Both the position numbers and the translations under genes were made by a program. The notes beneath the pieces were generated by a model. It was not told the origin of the DNA. It saw only the letters and a list, made by a program, of their open reading frames with translations, and searched no databases. A stretch of 56,005 bases of DNA from a candidate division WOR-3 bacterium (GTDB lineage Bacteria > Hydrothermota > Tepidihabitantia > SM23-42 > JAOAFX01), in the NCBI GenBank assembly GCA_039802205.1, contig JBDRWD010000002.1, forward strand, positions 1 to 56,005, in the 5' to 3' direction. Below, piece by piece: positions 7,323-16,146 of the stretch; the first letter of the stretch is position 1; each line of letters starts with the position of its first letter.

Positions 7323-8212
7323 ATGCTAATTTAATCGTCTTTATTTTTCTTTTATTGAGCTTCATTGTAAATACCGAGATTTACTTTCACATCCGTCCCC
7401 TGATTGCACAGACAGTGACAAATAACAAGCAAGGAAGATTTAAGACCCTTATCGATGGTGCTGAATTTTTTACGATTATTCCCGATACCCTGTGGCAGGC
7501 ACTTGATTCGGCAAAAAACTTAAAGGGATATATATTTAAAGTTTGGCCCAAGGGCTATGTTGGAATTATCCCAATAACTGTAGGAATTGATACGGCTCAA
7601 AGGGTCAGCGGTATCTATATCGGTGGTCCTGCCGAAGGTTTCAAAGAGACCCCTGGTCTTGGTTCTCGGGTTCGCGAGAAATCATTCCTTAACCAATTTT
7701 TGGGCAAGGAAATTTCTAAAATCGCATTAAAAAAAGACGGAGGTGAGATTGATGCAGTATCTGGGGCAACAATATCGTCCCGGGCAGTGTGTGAAGGGAT
7801 CAAAAAAGGGTTTGAACAATTACAGCCTCTGCTGTTTTCATCTGGCAAGTCTGATATACGCCAGGAAATCTTTTCCGGTGCCAGAGTTTTTGAGGAAATT
7901 ATAAAGGACACACTCTGGTATGCCCTATCTGGCGGTGAAACTTTGGGGCTCGTGTTCACCGGATATACCCTCGGTTACCTGGATACAATTAAATACCTTG
8001 CAGGTATAAATAAAAATGGCGGTATAGAAAGAATTATCATCACCTATTCTCACGAGACTGATGGAATCGGAGAGAAAATTAGAGAAGCAGAATTCCTCAA
8101 TAAATTTAAAACCGAGATTCCCGACGCGATAAGTGGGGCGACAATATCTTCAATGGCATTAATAGAAAGTATCAAACAAAACCTCGAAAGATTTAAGGAA
8201 TACCTTAAATGA
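7307..8212 (+). CDS. rnfG: RnfG-like subunit with two FMN-binding domains
   Basis: A 301-residue protein, about half as long again as ordinary RnfG. A single N-terminal membrane helix (residues about 9-22) is followed by an extracytoplasmic FMN_bind domain with the flavinylation motif DAVSGAT (149-155). A second, shorter FMN_bind-like domain ends in DAISGAT (273-279). Both fit the Dxx(S/T)GAT pattern recognised by ApbE flavin transferase, so two covalent FMNs are expected where RnfG normally has one. The conserved ETPGLG segment is present in the first domain; the second has only ETDGIG. It overlaps rnfD by 16 nt and rnfE by 4 nt. No apbE is visible in the window. Confidence 0.9.
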   Translation: MAKKLNANLIVFIFLLLSFIVNTEIYFHIRPLIAQTVTNNKQGRFKTLIDGAEFFTIIPDTLWQALDSAKNLKGYIFKVWPKGYVGIIPITVGIDTAQRVSGIYIGGPAEGFKETPGLGSRVREKSFLNQFLGKEISKIALKKDGGEIDAVSGATISSRAVCEGIKKGFEQLQPLLFSSGKSDIRQEIFSGARVFEEIIKDTLWYALSGGETLGLVFTGYTLGYLDTIKYLAGINKNGGIERIIITYSHETDGIGEKIREAEFLNKFKTEIPDAISGATISSMALIESIKQNLERFKEYLK

Positions 8213-8787
8213 AAGAATCCATCAATAAAGAAAAAGAATTTATACAAATCATCATGGGCACCATACCTTTGATAACATTTACGGATTCAATCACGAATGC
8301 CTTAACAAGCGGAGTTTTATTGCTTTTAACCTATCTATTATCAGCCACCATTTATCTACCAGTTGTTAAGAGGTTAAATGAGCCAGCAAAAACATTCACC
8401 TTTTTGATTATCACTGCGACTATCATTTCAATTTTTGATAATTTTATTGCCGGCTATCTACCCCAAATCCATATTGGTATAAACCAATTTCTGCCCCTCA
8501 TTGCTGTGAATAGCTTCCTCTTTGCGGGATTAAGAAATCCGACGTTGACAGATTCAAATGCAAACTTTATTCTGTATCATACGCAGAAATGTTTCCATTG
8601 CATTTTTTTACTGACTATTATTGGAATGTGCCGAGAAATAATCGGGAAAGGAACTTTATTTAATCAACCATTGATAATTTCGGAACCTGATGGATATCTA
8701 TTTTTGCCGGCAAGTTCATCTTGGGGTGCCTTGTTGATTGTCGCGATGGTATTTTTAGTTTACGGTCTGCAACGTAGAAAAAAATGA
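8209..8787 (+). CDS. rnfE: RnfE-like membrane subunit without the cluster cysteines
   Basis: A 192-residue six-helix membrane protein. Conserved RnfE blocks are easy to see: TNALTSGV, FLPLIAVN and CREIIGKGTLF. In canonical RnfE one cysteine in GLCP and one in TNC help hold a [2Fe-2S] cluster at the RnfA/RnfE interface in the middle of the membrane. Here the first reads GTIP (I19) and the second VNS (S102), so both ligands are gone. There are other cysteines (127, 130, 140), with C127xxC130 in a different segment. The gene overlaps both neighbours by 4 nt. It is intact and probably translated, but electron transfer must differ from that in known Rnf. Confidence 0.87.
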   Translation: MKESINKEKEFIQIIMGTIPLITFTDSITNALTSGVLLLLTYLLSATIYLPVVKRLNEPAKTFTFLIITATIISIFDNFIAGYLPQIHIGINQFLPLIAVNSFLFAGLRNPTLTDSNANFILYHTQKCFHCIFLLTIIGMCREIIGKGTLFNQPLIISEPDGYLFLPASSSWGALLIVAMVFLVYGLQRRKK

Positions 8788-9356
8788 ACGCAATTTTATC
8801 GCTCCTTTGGGAAACATTAACAAAAAATAATGTTTGCCTCTATTACCTGCTGGGAATCTGCCCGTTACTTCTCTATAATTTAAATTTAGGAGAATCATTC
8901 ATTACCGGCTTGGTCATTATCCTCCTCATGGTGCTTGGTAATTGGGTAGTTTTTATTATAGAGAAAATTTTCCTTTTACCACTGGGATTGAGCTATATGC
9001 AAATTTCTTTCTTTGTTTTAATCATCTATCTCCTTCTCTATTATTCAAAAATTATGGTTAAAAGGCTGCCGGGGAACTTATCAGATTTATTTGATAACTA
9101 CCCTGAATTCTTTTTCACCAACTATGCAATATATGGGGTGATATTTTTAAATCGATCCAGCAATTTGCCATTTTGGGAAACTACCGTTGCTTCATTTGGT
9201 TTTGGATTTGGTTATCTGGTAATATTAGTCCTCTTTATGCTGATAAAGGAAAAAATGAATATAAATGAAAGAATGCCTATCCCTGTTTTCCGACAATTGC
9301 TCATCCTCAGTTTGATGAGCCTGGTTTTTATGAGTTTGATTTTTAAGCAAAGATGA
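8784..9356 (+). CDS. rnfA: RnfA-like membrane subunit with one of two cluster cysteines
   Basis: A 190-residue six-helix membrane protein of the RnfA/NqrE family, recognised by NNVCLYYLLGICP near the N-terminus and the FTNYAIYGVIFLN segment, which aligns with TTNCAVLGVALLN of RnfA. C26 in GICP is kept. The second ligand of the interfacial [2Fe-2S] cluster is replaced by Y114. Together with RnfE, only one of the four expected cysteines remains. Sequence drift is greater here than in rnfC/D. It overlaps rnfE and uvrD by 4 nt each. No rnfB follows; the next gene is a DNA helicase. Confidence 0.82.
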   Translation: MNAILSLLWETLTKNNVCLYYLLGICPLLLYNLNLGESFITGLVIILLMVLGNWVVFIIEKIFLLPLGLSYMQISFFVLIIYLLLYYSKIMVKRLPGNLSDLFDNYPEFFFTNYAIYGVIFLNRSSNLPFWETTVASFGFGFGYLVILVLFMLIKEKMNINERMPIPVFRQLLILSLMSLVFMSLIFKQR

Positions 9357-11287
9357 ATAATCGTTTCCAGATCAATTTTACAGGAGAATTGAACAAAGAA
9401 CAATGGGAAGCCGTTCAGATAATCGATGGACCCATTTTAATTCTCGCAGGTGCGGGAAGTGGCAAAACAAGAGTCATCACCTATCGCATTGCTTATTTGA
9501 TAACAAAAGGAATAAATCCGGAAAATATCCTGGCAGTAACTTTTACTAACAAAGCAGCTGAGGAGATGAAAAATCGGGTTTGTTATTTGTTAAACCAAGA
9601 TGATACCGGAGTTTGGATTCGGACTTACCATTCAACCTGTGCCCGAATTTTAAGGAACGAATCGGAAAAAATTGGAATTCCGCAGAATTTTGTTATATAT
9701 GATGAAACCGATCAACTCTCTCTAATCAAAGAAGTGTTGAGTGAATTGAATCTTGACACTCGGGAGTTAAAACCGGATTTTGTCTTACAGTGCATTAATC
9801 ATGCAAAGGAAAATTTGATTGACCCTGATAATTATTATAATCCAGTCGATGATAGATTCAGCAACATAATCAAAACCATTTATCGAATATATAATCAAAA
9901 ACTTAAGGAGTCTAATGCCCTGGATTTTGATGACCTAATTTTAAAAACAATCGAATTGTTTAAAATCCAGCCCGAAATCCTTGAAAAATATCAGGAGCGC
10001 TTCAAGTACATAATGGTGGATGAATATCAAGATACCAACCGCGCGCAATACATTTTTACCAACTTATTGGCAGCAAAATACCGAAATCTCTGTGTGGTAG
10101 GTGATGATGATCAGTCCATTTATTCCTGGCGCGGGGCTGAAATCAGAAACATTCTTGATTTTGAACGGGATTACCCAGAAGCCAGAATTATCAAGCTTGA
10201 ACAAAACTATCGTTCCACGAAAATAATTCTTAGAGCTGCATCAGAAGTAGTAAAAAATAATACCCAGCGGAAGCCAAAAATCCTTTGGTGTGAGAATGAG
10301 ACTGGTGAGCCAATTGAATACTTCAATGCAGAAGATGATAAGCAGGAAGCACAGTTTGTTGCTCAGAAAATCCTCGAGGAACATTATCGAGGCATGGAAT
10401 TTAGCGAAATCGCCGTTTTTTATCGTTTAAACTATCAATCAAGAATTTTTGAGGAATATTTCACAGAGTATAAAATTCCCTATGAAGTGATCGGTGGATT
10501 AAAATTTTATGAGCGCGCCGAGATAAAAAATATACTCGCATATTTACGAGTAATAAACAATCCTACCGATTCGGTAAGTTTGAAGCGAATAATAAATCTA
10601 CCAGCCCGAAATATCGGAAAAGAAACACTTGATAAAATAATCAGATTTCAAAAAGAAAATAACTTAACACTTTTTGAAAGTTTAAGAAAAATTTCTGAAA
10701 TAAATGGAATAAGTAAAAAAAGTTTAGAAAGTTTAGAGACTTTTATAAAAATGATAGAAAAATTTAGGGAATTGAGCAAAAAATTAAATCTCTATGACCT
10801 AACTCTCCGCATCGCCAATGAAACGGGTTATCTTGAATATTTGCATAGAAGAGAGACAGAAGAAGAAATCAATCGTCGTAAAAATGTAGAGGAATTGCTC
10901 ATATCCATAAATGAATTTGTCAAAAATAATCCATCAGCCACAATTCAGGATTATTTAGAAGGTGTTTCTCTAAGAAGCGATATTGATGACTGGTCAAATG
11001 AGAAGGTCTCTTTAATGACATTACATAATGCAAAGGGACTTGAGTTTGATGTTGTGTTTATAACCGGATTAGAAGATGGGATAATACCGCATTATAAGGC
11101 AAGGGAAGAAGGACGGTATGAAGAAGAGAGAAGATTGCTATATGTGGGGATAACAAGGGCAAAGAAAAAATTGTATATTACAACCGCGGATAAACGTCGA
11201 AATTATCAGGGCAATTCTATTTTTACAAGAAATTCACCATTTTTAAAGGAGATACCCGATGAAGTCTTTGCAACATTATACAGATAG
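9353..11287 (+). CDS. UvrD/PcrA/Rep-type superfamily 1 DNA helicase
   Basis: A 644-residue SF1A helicase acting in DNA repair or replication restart. Visible motifs are Walker A AGAGSGKT (32-39), Walker B VDEYQDTN, motif III GDDDQSIYSWRGAE, motif IV LEQNYRST, motif V LMTLHNAKGLEF and motif VI LYVGITRAKKKLY. It is slightly shorter than PcrA/UvrD (about 720 residues), mostly at the C-terminus, so the Rep/PcrA/UvrD subtype cannot be assigned. It overlaps rnfA by 4 nt, so it is co-transcribed with a functionally unrelated cluster. Confidence 0.93.
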   Translation: MNNRFQINFTGELNKEQWEAVQIIDGPILILAGAGSGKTRVITYRIAYLITKGINPENILAVTFTNKAAEEMKNRVCYLLNQDDTGVWIRTYHSTCARILRNESEKIGIPQNFVIYDETDQLSLIKEVLSELNLDTRELKPDFVLQCINHAKENLIDPDNYYNPVDDRFSNIIKTIYRIYNQKLKESNALDFDDLILKTIELFKIQPEILEKYQERFKYIMVDEYQDTNRAQYIFTNLLAAKYRNLCVVGDDDQSIYSWRGAEIRNILDFERDYPEARIIKLEQNYRSTKIILRAASEVVKNNTQRKPKILWCENETGEPIEYFNAEDDKQEAQFVAQKILEEHYRGMEFSEIAVFYRLNYQSRIFEEYFTEYKIPYEVIGGLKFYERAEIKNILAYLRVINNPTDSVSLKRIINLPARNIGKETLDKIIRFQKENNLTLFESLRKISEINGISKKSLESLETFIKMIEKFRELSKKLNLYDLTLRIANETGYLEYLHRRETEEEINRRKNVEELLISINEFVKNNPSATIQDYLEGVSLRSDIDDWSNEKVSLMTLHNAKGLEFDVVFITGLEDGIIPHYKAREEGRYEEERRLLYVGITRAKKKLYITTADKRRNYQGNSIFTRNSPFLKEIPDEVFATLYR

Positions 11288-12407
11288 AATAAATAAATTT
11301 CGGAAATTATTTCCAATAACCAAAGATAAAATTTACCTAAATCATGCAAGCACCGGACCGATGAGTATAAACGCAAAAAAGGCAATTGAAGAATGTATAA
11401 AGGTCTATCAGAGCCAGGCAGAATTTGATTTCGAGACATATTTTGAAAAATTGCGCACCAGCAGAAAACTCTTTGCAAAACTTATCAATGCCGAACCTGA
11501 AGAGATCACATTCACCCATAATACATCAGAAGGGATATATATCGCCCTGATTAATCTACCTCTGAAAGAAGGTGATGAGATAATTGTAATGAACGAAGTC
11601 TTCCCCGCGGTCCGTTATGTTGTTCAATACAACATCCCAGGAATAAATAAAAAATTTGTGAATCTGTGTGGCGGAGATCCGCTCAAAATAATTAAGAAAA
11701 ATATCACCCGTAAGACCCGTGCAGTGGTGCTTGACCATACCCAGTTCTTTACTGGAGAAATGATTGATTTATTCCCATTATCCGAATTTTTAAGAGATAG
11801 AGAAATATATCTTATTGTTGATGGGATACAATCAATCGGAGCGATTGAATTTGATACAAAAAAAATACCAGTAGATTTTCTTGCTTCGGGTGGTGGTAAA
11901 TGGTTATTTGGGCCGGGTGGTGCGGGCTTTTTATATGTAAATAAAAGAAATTTCAAAATTTTAAAAAGGCTTCATACCGGTTGGCTCGGCGTTGACTGGA
12001 AGGGTTTTGAAAATTTTGAGACCTCTCCCCCACTATTTAATGATGCAAGGATGTTTGAAATGGGCACGAGGAACATAATTGGATTGAGCGGATTGACTGA
12101 ACATATAAAAATCTTGCTGGAATTTGGTGTGCGTAATGTTGAAAATAGGGTATTAAGATTAAAGCGGCTGTTAAGAGAAGGATTTAAAAAATTAAATATC
12201 CCAGTAATTACGCCTGAAAAAGGACCACAATCAGGTATCATCACGATAAAGCCAGAAAATCCCAGAAAAGTATATGAATACCTGAACAAGAACAAGATAA
12301 TTATCTCATTGCGTAATAATTGTTTGCGCTTTTCCCCCCATTTTTATAACACGGAAAACGAAATAGAAAGGGTTTTTGAAATATTAAAAAAATCCTTTAA
12401 CTCTTAG
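11259..12407 (+). CDS. Class V aminotransferase (PLP-dependent)
   Basis: A 382-residue fold-type I PLP enzyme of the aminotransferase class V family (isopenicillin-N epimerase/cysteine desulfurase-like). The expected features are intact: the phosphate loop THNTSEG (87-92), D188 and Q191 in IVDGIQSIG, and Schiff-base K214 in ASGGGKWLFGPGG. It contrasts with the lysine-less NifS-like protein upstream. There is no SGSAC-type persulfide loop, so it is unlikely to be a classic group I desulfurase. AAAGGAG at 11246 sets the start, which overlaps uvrD by 29 nt. The substrate is unknown. Confidence 0.85.
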   Translation: MKSLQHYTDRINKFRKLFPITKDKIYLNHASTGPMSINAKKAIEECIKVYQSQAEFDFETYFEKLRTSRKLFAKLINAEPEEITFTHNTSEGIYIALINLPLKEGDEIIVMNEVFPAVRYVVQYNIPGINKKFVNLCGGDPLKIIKKNITRKTRAVVLDHTQFFTGEMIDLFPLSEFLRDREIYLIVDGIQSIGAIEFDTKKIPVDFLASGGGKWLFGPGGAGFLYVNKRNFKILKRLHTGWLGVDWKGFENFETSPPLFNDARMFEMGTRNIIGLSGLTEHIKILLEFGVRNVENRVLRLKRLLREGFKKLNIPVITPEKGPQSGIITIKPENPRKVYEYLNKNKIIISLRNNCLRFSPHFYNTENEIERVFEILKKSFNS

Positions 12408-12535
12408 CGAATAATGAATTTACCATACCTCGGACCGAGACAAAATTCATAGTAAAAATAACACCGGATAAATATTTCAATTTCCATTGCACATCGCTTT
12501 TACAATAGAGATTAAGGTAATTTCGTTTTTCCGAT

Positions 12536-14747
12536 TCACAATTCATACTTACCAACCGGGTCATCGCACCGCACCTCCATTGTCTTCATATCGTTATCCC
12601 AGGTTATCTCCTTTATTTCAACATCACTATCTCTATCTTTGTTTTTCACTTCCATCGCCTCCCGCACCGAAACCGTATCCATCGCCTTATTAAACACCAC
12701 CTTAATCTTTTGATAGATATCAACATCATGAGTACCTGCCTGTGGGTCGGTGGATTCCACCACCGGTGGTCCTTCCACCCGCAATTGAAAGATTGTCTCT
12801 TTGGATTGATGCGTTGGGTCATTGGTTAAATCCTTCACCCTGATTATCACCGGCAATAACTGATTTGGAGTTTCAAGGGTATTGGAAAGCTCATACTCAA
12901 TCTGATACTCATGCTTTACCCCATCAACCTCAATAATTGATACCTTTGCCGGGTCAAATGCCTTATCAACCTGAGAAAAGTCCACAGTCAATGTTGAATT
13001 ATTCCCAATATGCACCTTATCACTCAAATCAACTTTTAACCTGACTTTTTCTTTTGGTTTATACCAGTTATCTGTATCAAGATTCAATACCTCTCTCGTT
13101 GAGCCATTTTGGGGATTCTCTTGATATGATTTCTGAAAGACCGGCACAATCGCAAAGGAATAGCGATACTGAATCTCGGCACCTGAGGTATCAAGATTTG
13201 TTGGGATAAAAATAATCTCGGCAATATCATTCGGGTCTGAACCACCAATCGGAATTGGATAATTGTATGCTTTGTTATTTGCCAATATAATCTCACCCTT
13301 CTCTTTTGTGCCATTAACTTTTACTTTCACAAAAGGCACAGCCCAGATTAACTTTTCGCCATCACCTTCAAAATTGAAATAGAGCATCGTCCTATCATCA
13401 ATCTGGACAGGCTTAACTACTCTGATATAATGGCAGGCAAGATGGGGTAACCAGATTGGTGAACCATTTGGAAAATTCCCCTCCTCCCAGGGCACCGGGG
13501 AACCAATGTTATCTGGCGGTCTATTGGCATAATGCTGATTGTTGTTGGGTGGAACTGTATTATATCTTTGTTCAATGTGAACTTCTGGATAATCGGCTCC
13601 CTCCTCATACCCATCCACCCCAGTCTTTATATAATTCGCACAGACAAAGGATTTGAAGAAATCCTGAAAACTTTTAAGTTTATCAAGTCCCGGGGATGTC
13701 TCTACCAGCACTTTCATCACACTATTACCCCGTTTGCACTCCGCAACCCTGCCAGATCACCCGAATCTGTCCAACACCCCGACGCTCCGAAATCAACTTC
13801 GGAAATATCACAGCCCCATACTCATGGTCACTATTAGAATTATCCAACGACCACTCAGGACAGTCAGTAAAATGATGAATATATCCTACATAATTATTCA
13901 CATCATCATATACTTCATCCTCCATCCATACCGCAGTCCCCTCAATCCACCACTCAGCTTCTCCAGGATCATAACCCGTGAACTGAACCGCATGAAAAAA
14001 CTCATGGGCAACAAAAACACCGCGCAACTGTATAGGGATATCATTATCTAAATGTATTCTAACTACATTAATCAAAAATTCTGTCTTGACTGAACCACCA
14101 GTATTGTAAAGATATACCTGAAGAGGTAAATACCCCCCTGAAATCTCCTTATATTTATACTCACCTATCTCCTGCTGCCAGGAAAAATTAAACCGCCCAT
14201 AAAGGTCATCTATGTAATCTGGCACACCATTTTGATTATTATCTGCACTACTTATCGCATACTCACCCTCAAGCGTATACCTAAAGACAAAACGCCCACT
14301 TGCTTTCCAGGTCAACTACTCAATCGGAGGTAAATCAAGAATTATCTTGGTTGTGTCACCCGGATAATATGAAAAATAATTAAGCAACGCTTGTTTTATT
14401 CCAAAAGGCAGTGACATCCATTTCTCTTTTATCTCATCAATCACACCAGTGCCACACCTTAATCGAACTATGCCCCAAGGTATATCAGGTATCCTCGGTA
14501 ACTTCGTGGTGTCAAATAAGGCATAAACCCTGTATAAAACTGCTGAATCAGGACTTAATCTCCCGATTCGCTCCCAATAATCAATACCACCCAGTGAACC
14601 CCGACGGTAAACCTCTCTTTGCCAAATTCTGGTAAAAAGATAGTAAGTTGTATCAGGTGCTTTAAACCCACTTTCCTCTGCCCCTGCCAGTGAGACCAAA
14701 CACAGGGCAGAGATGATTGTGATCATTAAAGTCCTTTTGCTAAGCAT
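12536..14747 (-). pseudogene. Decayed secreted HEFFH metalloprotease with Ig-like domain
   Basis: Three consecutive minus-strand pieces form one former gene. Piece 1 (14747-14316) has an AGGAGG ribosome site and a signal peptide (MLSKRTLMITIISALCLVSL) and stops at an in-frame TAG at 14318-14316. Piece 2 (14315-13725), in the same frame, carries the zinc-protease motif HEFFH and the downstream glutamate in WWIEGTAVWME. Piece 3 (13720-12536) continues in another frame after a +1 shift near 13755. It reads into beta-rich domains and an SbsA-like Ig domain (ESTDPQAGTHDVD). The family resembles the MXAN_6640-type putative metalloproteases. Two independent lesions make it a probable pseudogene. The C-terminus stops abruptly at GKYEL without a sorting domain. 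Confidence 0.82.
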
Positions 14748-14830
14748 TTATACCTCCTTTTTTAGCACTGAAACACTGAACAAAAAATAAAACACTGAGG
14801 GCACTGAAAAAATCAGGGCGGATGCACTTC

Positions 14831-14900
14831 CTGCAAGCGGAGCGATAATGCAATTCCTGCAAGTCCCAAAGGGACGATACTGCAAGCGAAGCGATACTGC
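14831..14900. repeat. Irregular ctgcaag...cgata repeat array
   Basis: Three successive units start CTGCAAG and end CGATA, with variable cores: CGGAG, TCCCAAAGGGA and CGAAG. The middle core contains the palindrome GTCCCAAAGGGAC (14863-14875). Units are about 25, 23 and 17 nt long. This is a variable-core repeat, not a CRISPR array: there are no constant-length spacers. Confidence 0.6.
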
Positions 14901-15198
14901 CTCCGTTTGACTCCGCTCTAATCCGTCTGCAGCTAAAAATTCCTTTCATCATCTCATATCCCCTCTACAAACTTAATACAACCAATTATACAAAATCCAT
15001 TGCAGATGTCAAATCTAAAATTCTCAAAATTTCTTCTACTATGATGTCATATTCAAACAAACCATTAAGTCAATATGTAAAGTGTCTGAATCATCTCCAG
15101 TTTTATTCAAATTATTTTTATCTTTTAAACAGCCAATTGGGAAATATAAAAATAACACGAGGATATAAATGAAGGGCTTACTCGGCTTTTAAATATTT

Positions 15199-15326
15199 GC
15201 AGACCAAGGTCTGCCACTACAATAAACAATTTTTTATAGTGGGCGAGCTTGCTCGCCTTTAGCAGAGTAAACTCTGCTACTACAGATAATCATTTTATCC
15301 CGTAGTTGTCGAGCTTGCTTGACAAC
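15199..15326. repeat. Cluster of four short palindromes
   Basis: Four palindromes lie within 128 bases: GCAGACCAAGGTCTGC (15199-15214), GGCGAGCTTGCTCGCC (15242-15257), a 20-mer TAGCAGAGT-AA-ACTCTGCTA (15260-15279) and GTTGTC(G)AGCTTGCT(T)GACAAC (15305-15326). The stems differ in sequence, but each has an AA or TT centre, and two are followed by a CTACA-type tail. A degraded relative (GCAGGCTGAAGTTTGC) follows at about 15540. Confidence 0.75.
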
Positions 15327-15594
15327 TTACAGCCCAAACCCCGAAATGGGTGTATCGCAATTTAAAATGTCGCCAATTTGTAGCGGTTTGACCCGTGATT
15401 TGCATCAGGGTAAGTTTATCAAACATTATCAAATTGCATCCCTTTTTAATTCTTTTGACCCATAAATGCGATTGCTACAGTGGTTATGACACATGCTCTG
15501 AAGGTTTGTCCTGCGATTATTTTATATAAAAATCATACGCAGGCTGAAGTTTGCGGCTCCGAGATGGGGACTGATGAAAATCGGAGGCGGATAG

Positions 15595-16047
15595 TTATAA
15601 TTGTGGATAGAGAAATTTTATGATAACGATTATTAATGCTGTATAGATTGCGGACCCGAGGTCATCCAGCATAATGCCCCAGGCACCAGGAAGTCTTTCC
15701 ATCTGTCTTAGCGGCGGTGGTTTTATGACATCAAAAATCCTGAATAAAACAAATGCAATAACAAGTGGCAAAATTCTTTTCGGCACAAAATACAAAGGTA
15801 AAAGCAGTGTTGCGTATTCATCAACCACTATTTTCCGCGGGTCTTTACCCCATTCTTTTACAAATTCCTGACTAATTATCAAACCCCATATAAATAGATT
15901 CACAAAGACCGCCCAATAAATTAATGGAAAGTCAACGAGAAAATACCAGATTATGACACTTATTAAACAGGCAAATGTTGCTGGAGCAATTGGGATGTAA
16001 CCTGTGCCGAGTCCAGTAAGAAATCCAATTTTCAAAATTTTAATCAT
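15595..16047 (-). CDS. pgpA: Phosphatidylglycerophosphatase A
   Basis: A 150-residue membrane phosphatase of the PgpA family, which dephosphorylates phosphatidylglycerol phosphate to phosphatidylglycerol. Recognisable blocks are GTGYIPIAPATF near the N-terminus, DPRKIVVDEYATLLL in the middle, FRIFDVIKPPPL and PGAWGIMLDDLGSAIYTAL near the C-terminus; the paired aspartates LDD are the expected metal ligands. Family glycines in APGT and PGG are replaced by alanine, a mild deviation. Four hydrophobic segments fit an inner-membrane protein. It lies 99 nt downstream of secF and may share its transcript. Confidence 0.88.
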   Translation of the reverse strand: MIKILKIGFLTGLGTGYIPIAPATFACLISVIIWYFLVDFPLIYWAVFVNLFIWGLIISQEFVKEWGKDPRKIVVDEYATLLLPLYFVPKRILPLVIAFVLFRIFDVIKPPPLRQMERLPGAWGIMLDDLGSAIYTALIIVIIKFLYPQL

Positions 16048-16146
16048 ATCAGTTTAAAAAGACACATCAGCAAACTAATGCATTCCTACAATGCAAACTC
16101 ATTATCGTGCAGATGCGTTAATAATATAATTTTATTCAGAAAAGTC

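Larger units (their letters stand above)
14748..15594. other. Gene-free region rich in short palindromes
   Basis: About 850 bases without a convincing gene. It holds the ribosome site of the decayed protease, an irregular ctgcaag-type repeat (14831-14900), a cluster of perfect or near-perfect palindromes (15199-15326) and a further degraded palindrome near 15538-15557. A 70-codon minus-strand frame at 14740-14952 is made largely of the repeat and is not credible as a gene. I see no tRNA, rRNA or clear promoter here. Confidence 0.6.

Noticed and set aside
11259-12407. Second cysteine desulfurase
   Set aside because: It is a class V PLP enzyme with an intact lysine but has no SGSAC-type persulfide loop, so I left it as an aminotransferase of unknown substrate.
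12414-12450. Inverted repeat ATGAATT/AATTCAT between the aminotransferase and the pseudogene as a terminator
   Set aside because: Only a 7-bp AT-rich outer stem with a long interior and no T-run; too weak to call.
14316-14318. UAG recoding (readthrough) inside the metalloprotease
   Set aside because: Other genes here, such as tusA, end at TAG, and this gene also needs a frameshift further on, so decay is simpler.
14831-14900. Possible CRISPR array
   Set aside because: Units are unequal (about 25, 23, 17 nt), there are no unique constant-length spacers, and no cas genes are present in the window.
14740-14952. Small cysteine-containing protein on the minus strand
   Set aside because: The frame is built largely from the ctgcaag repeat array, and its 3' end overlaps the start of the protease pseudogene.
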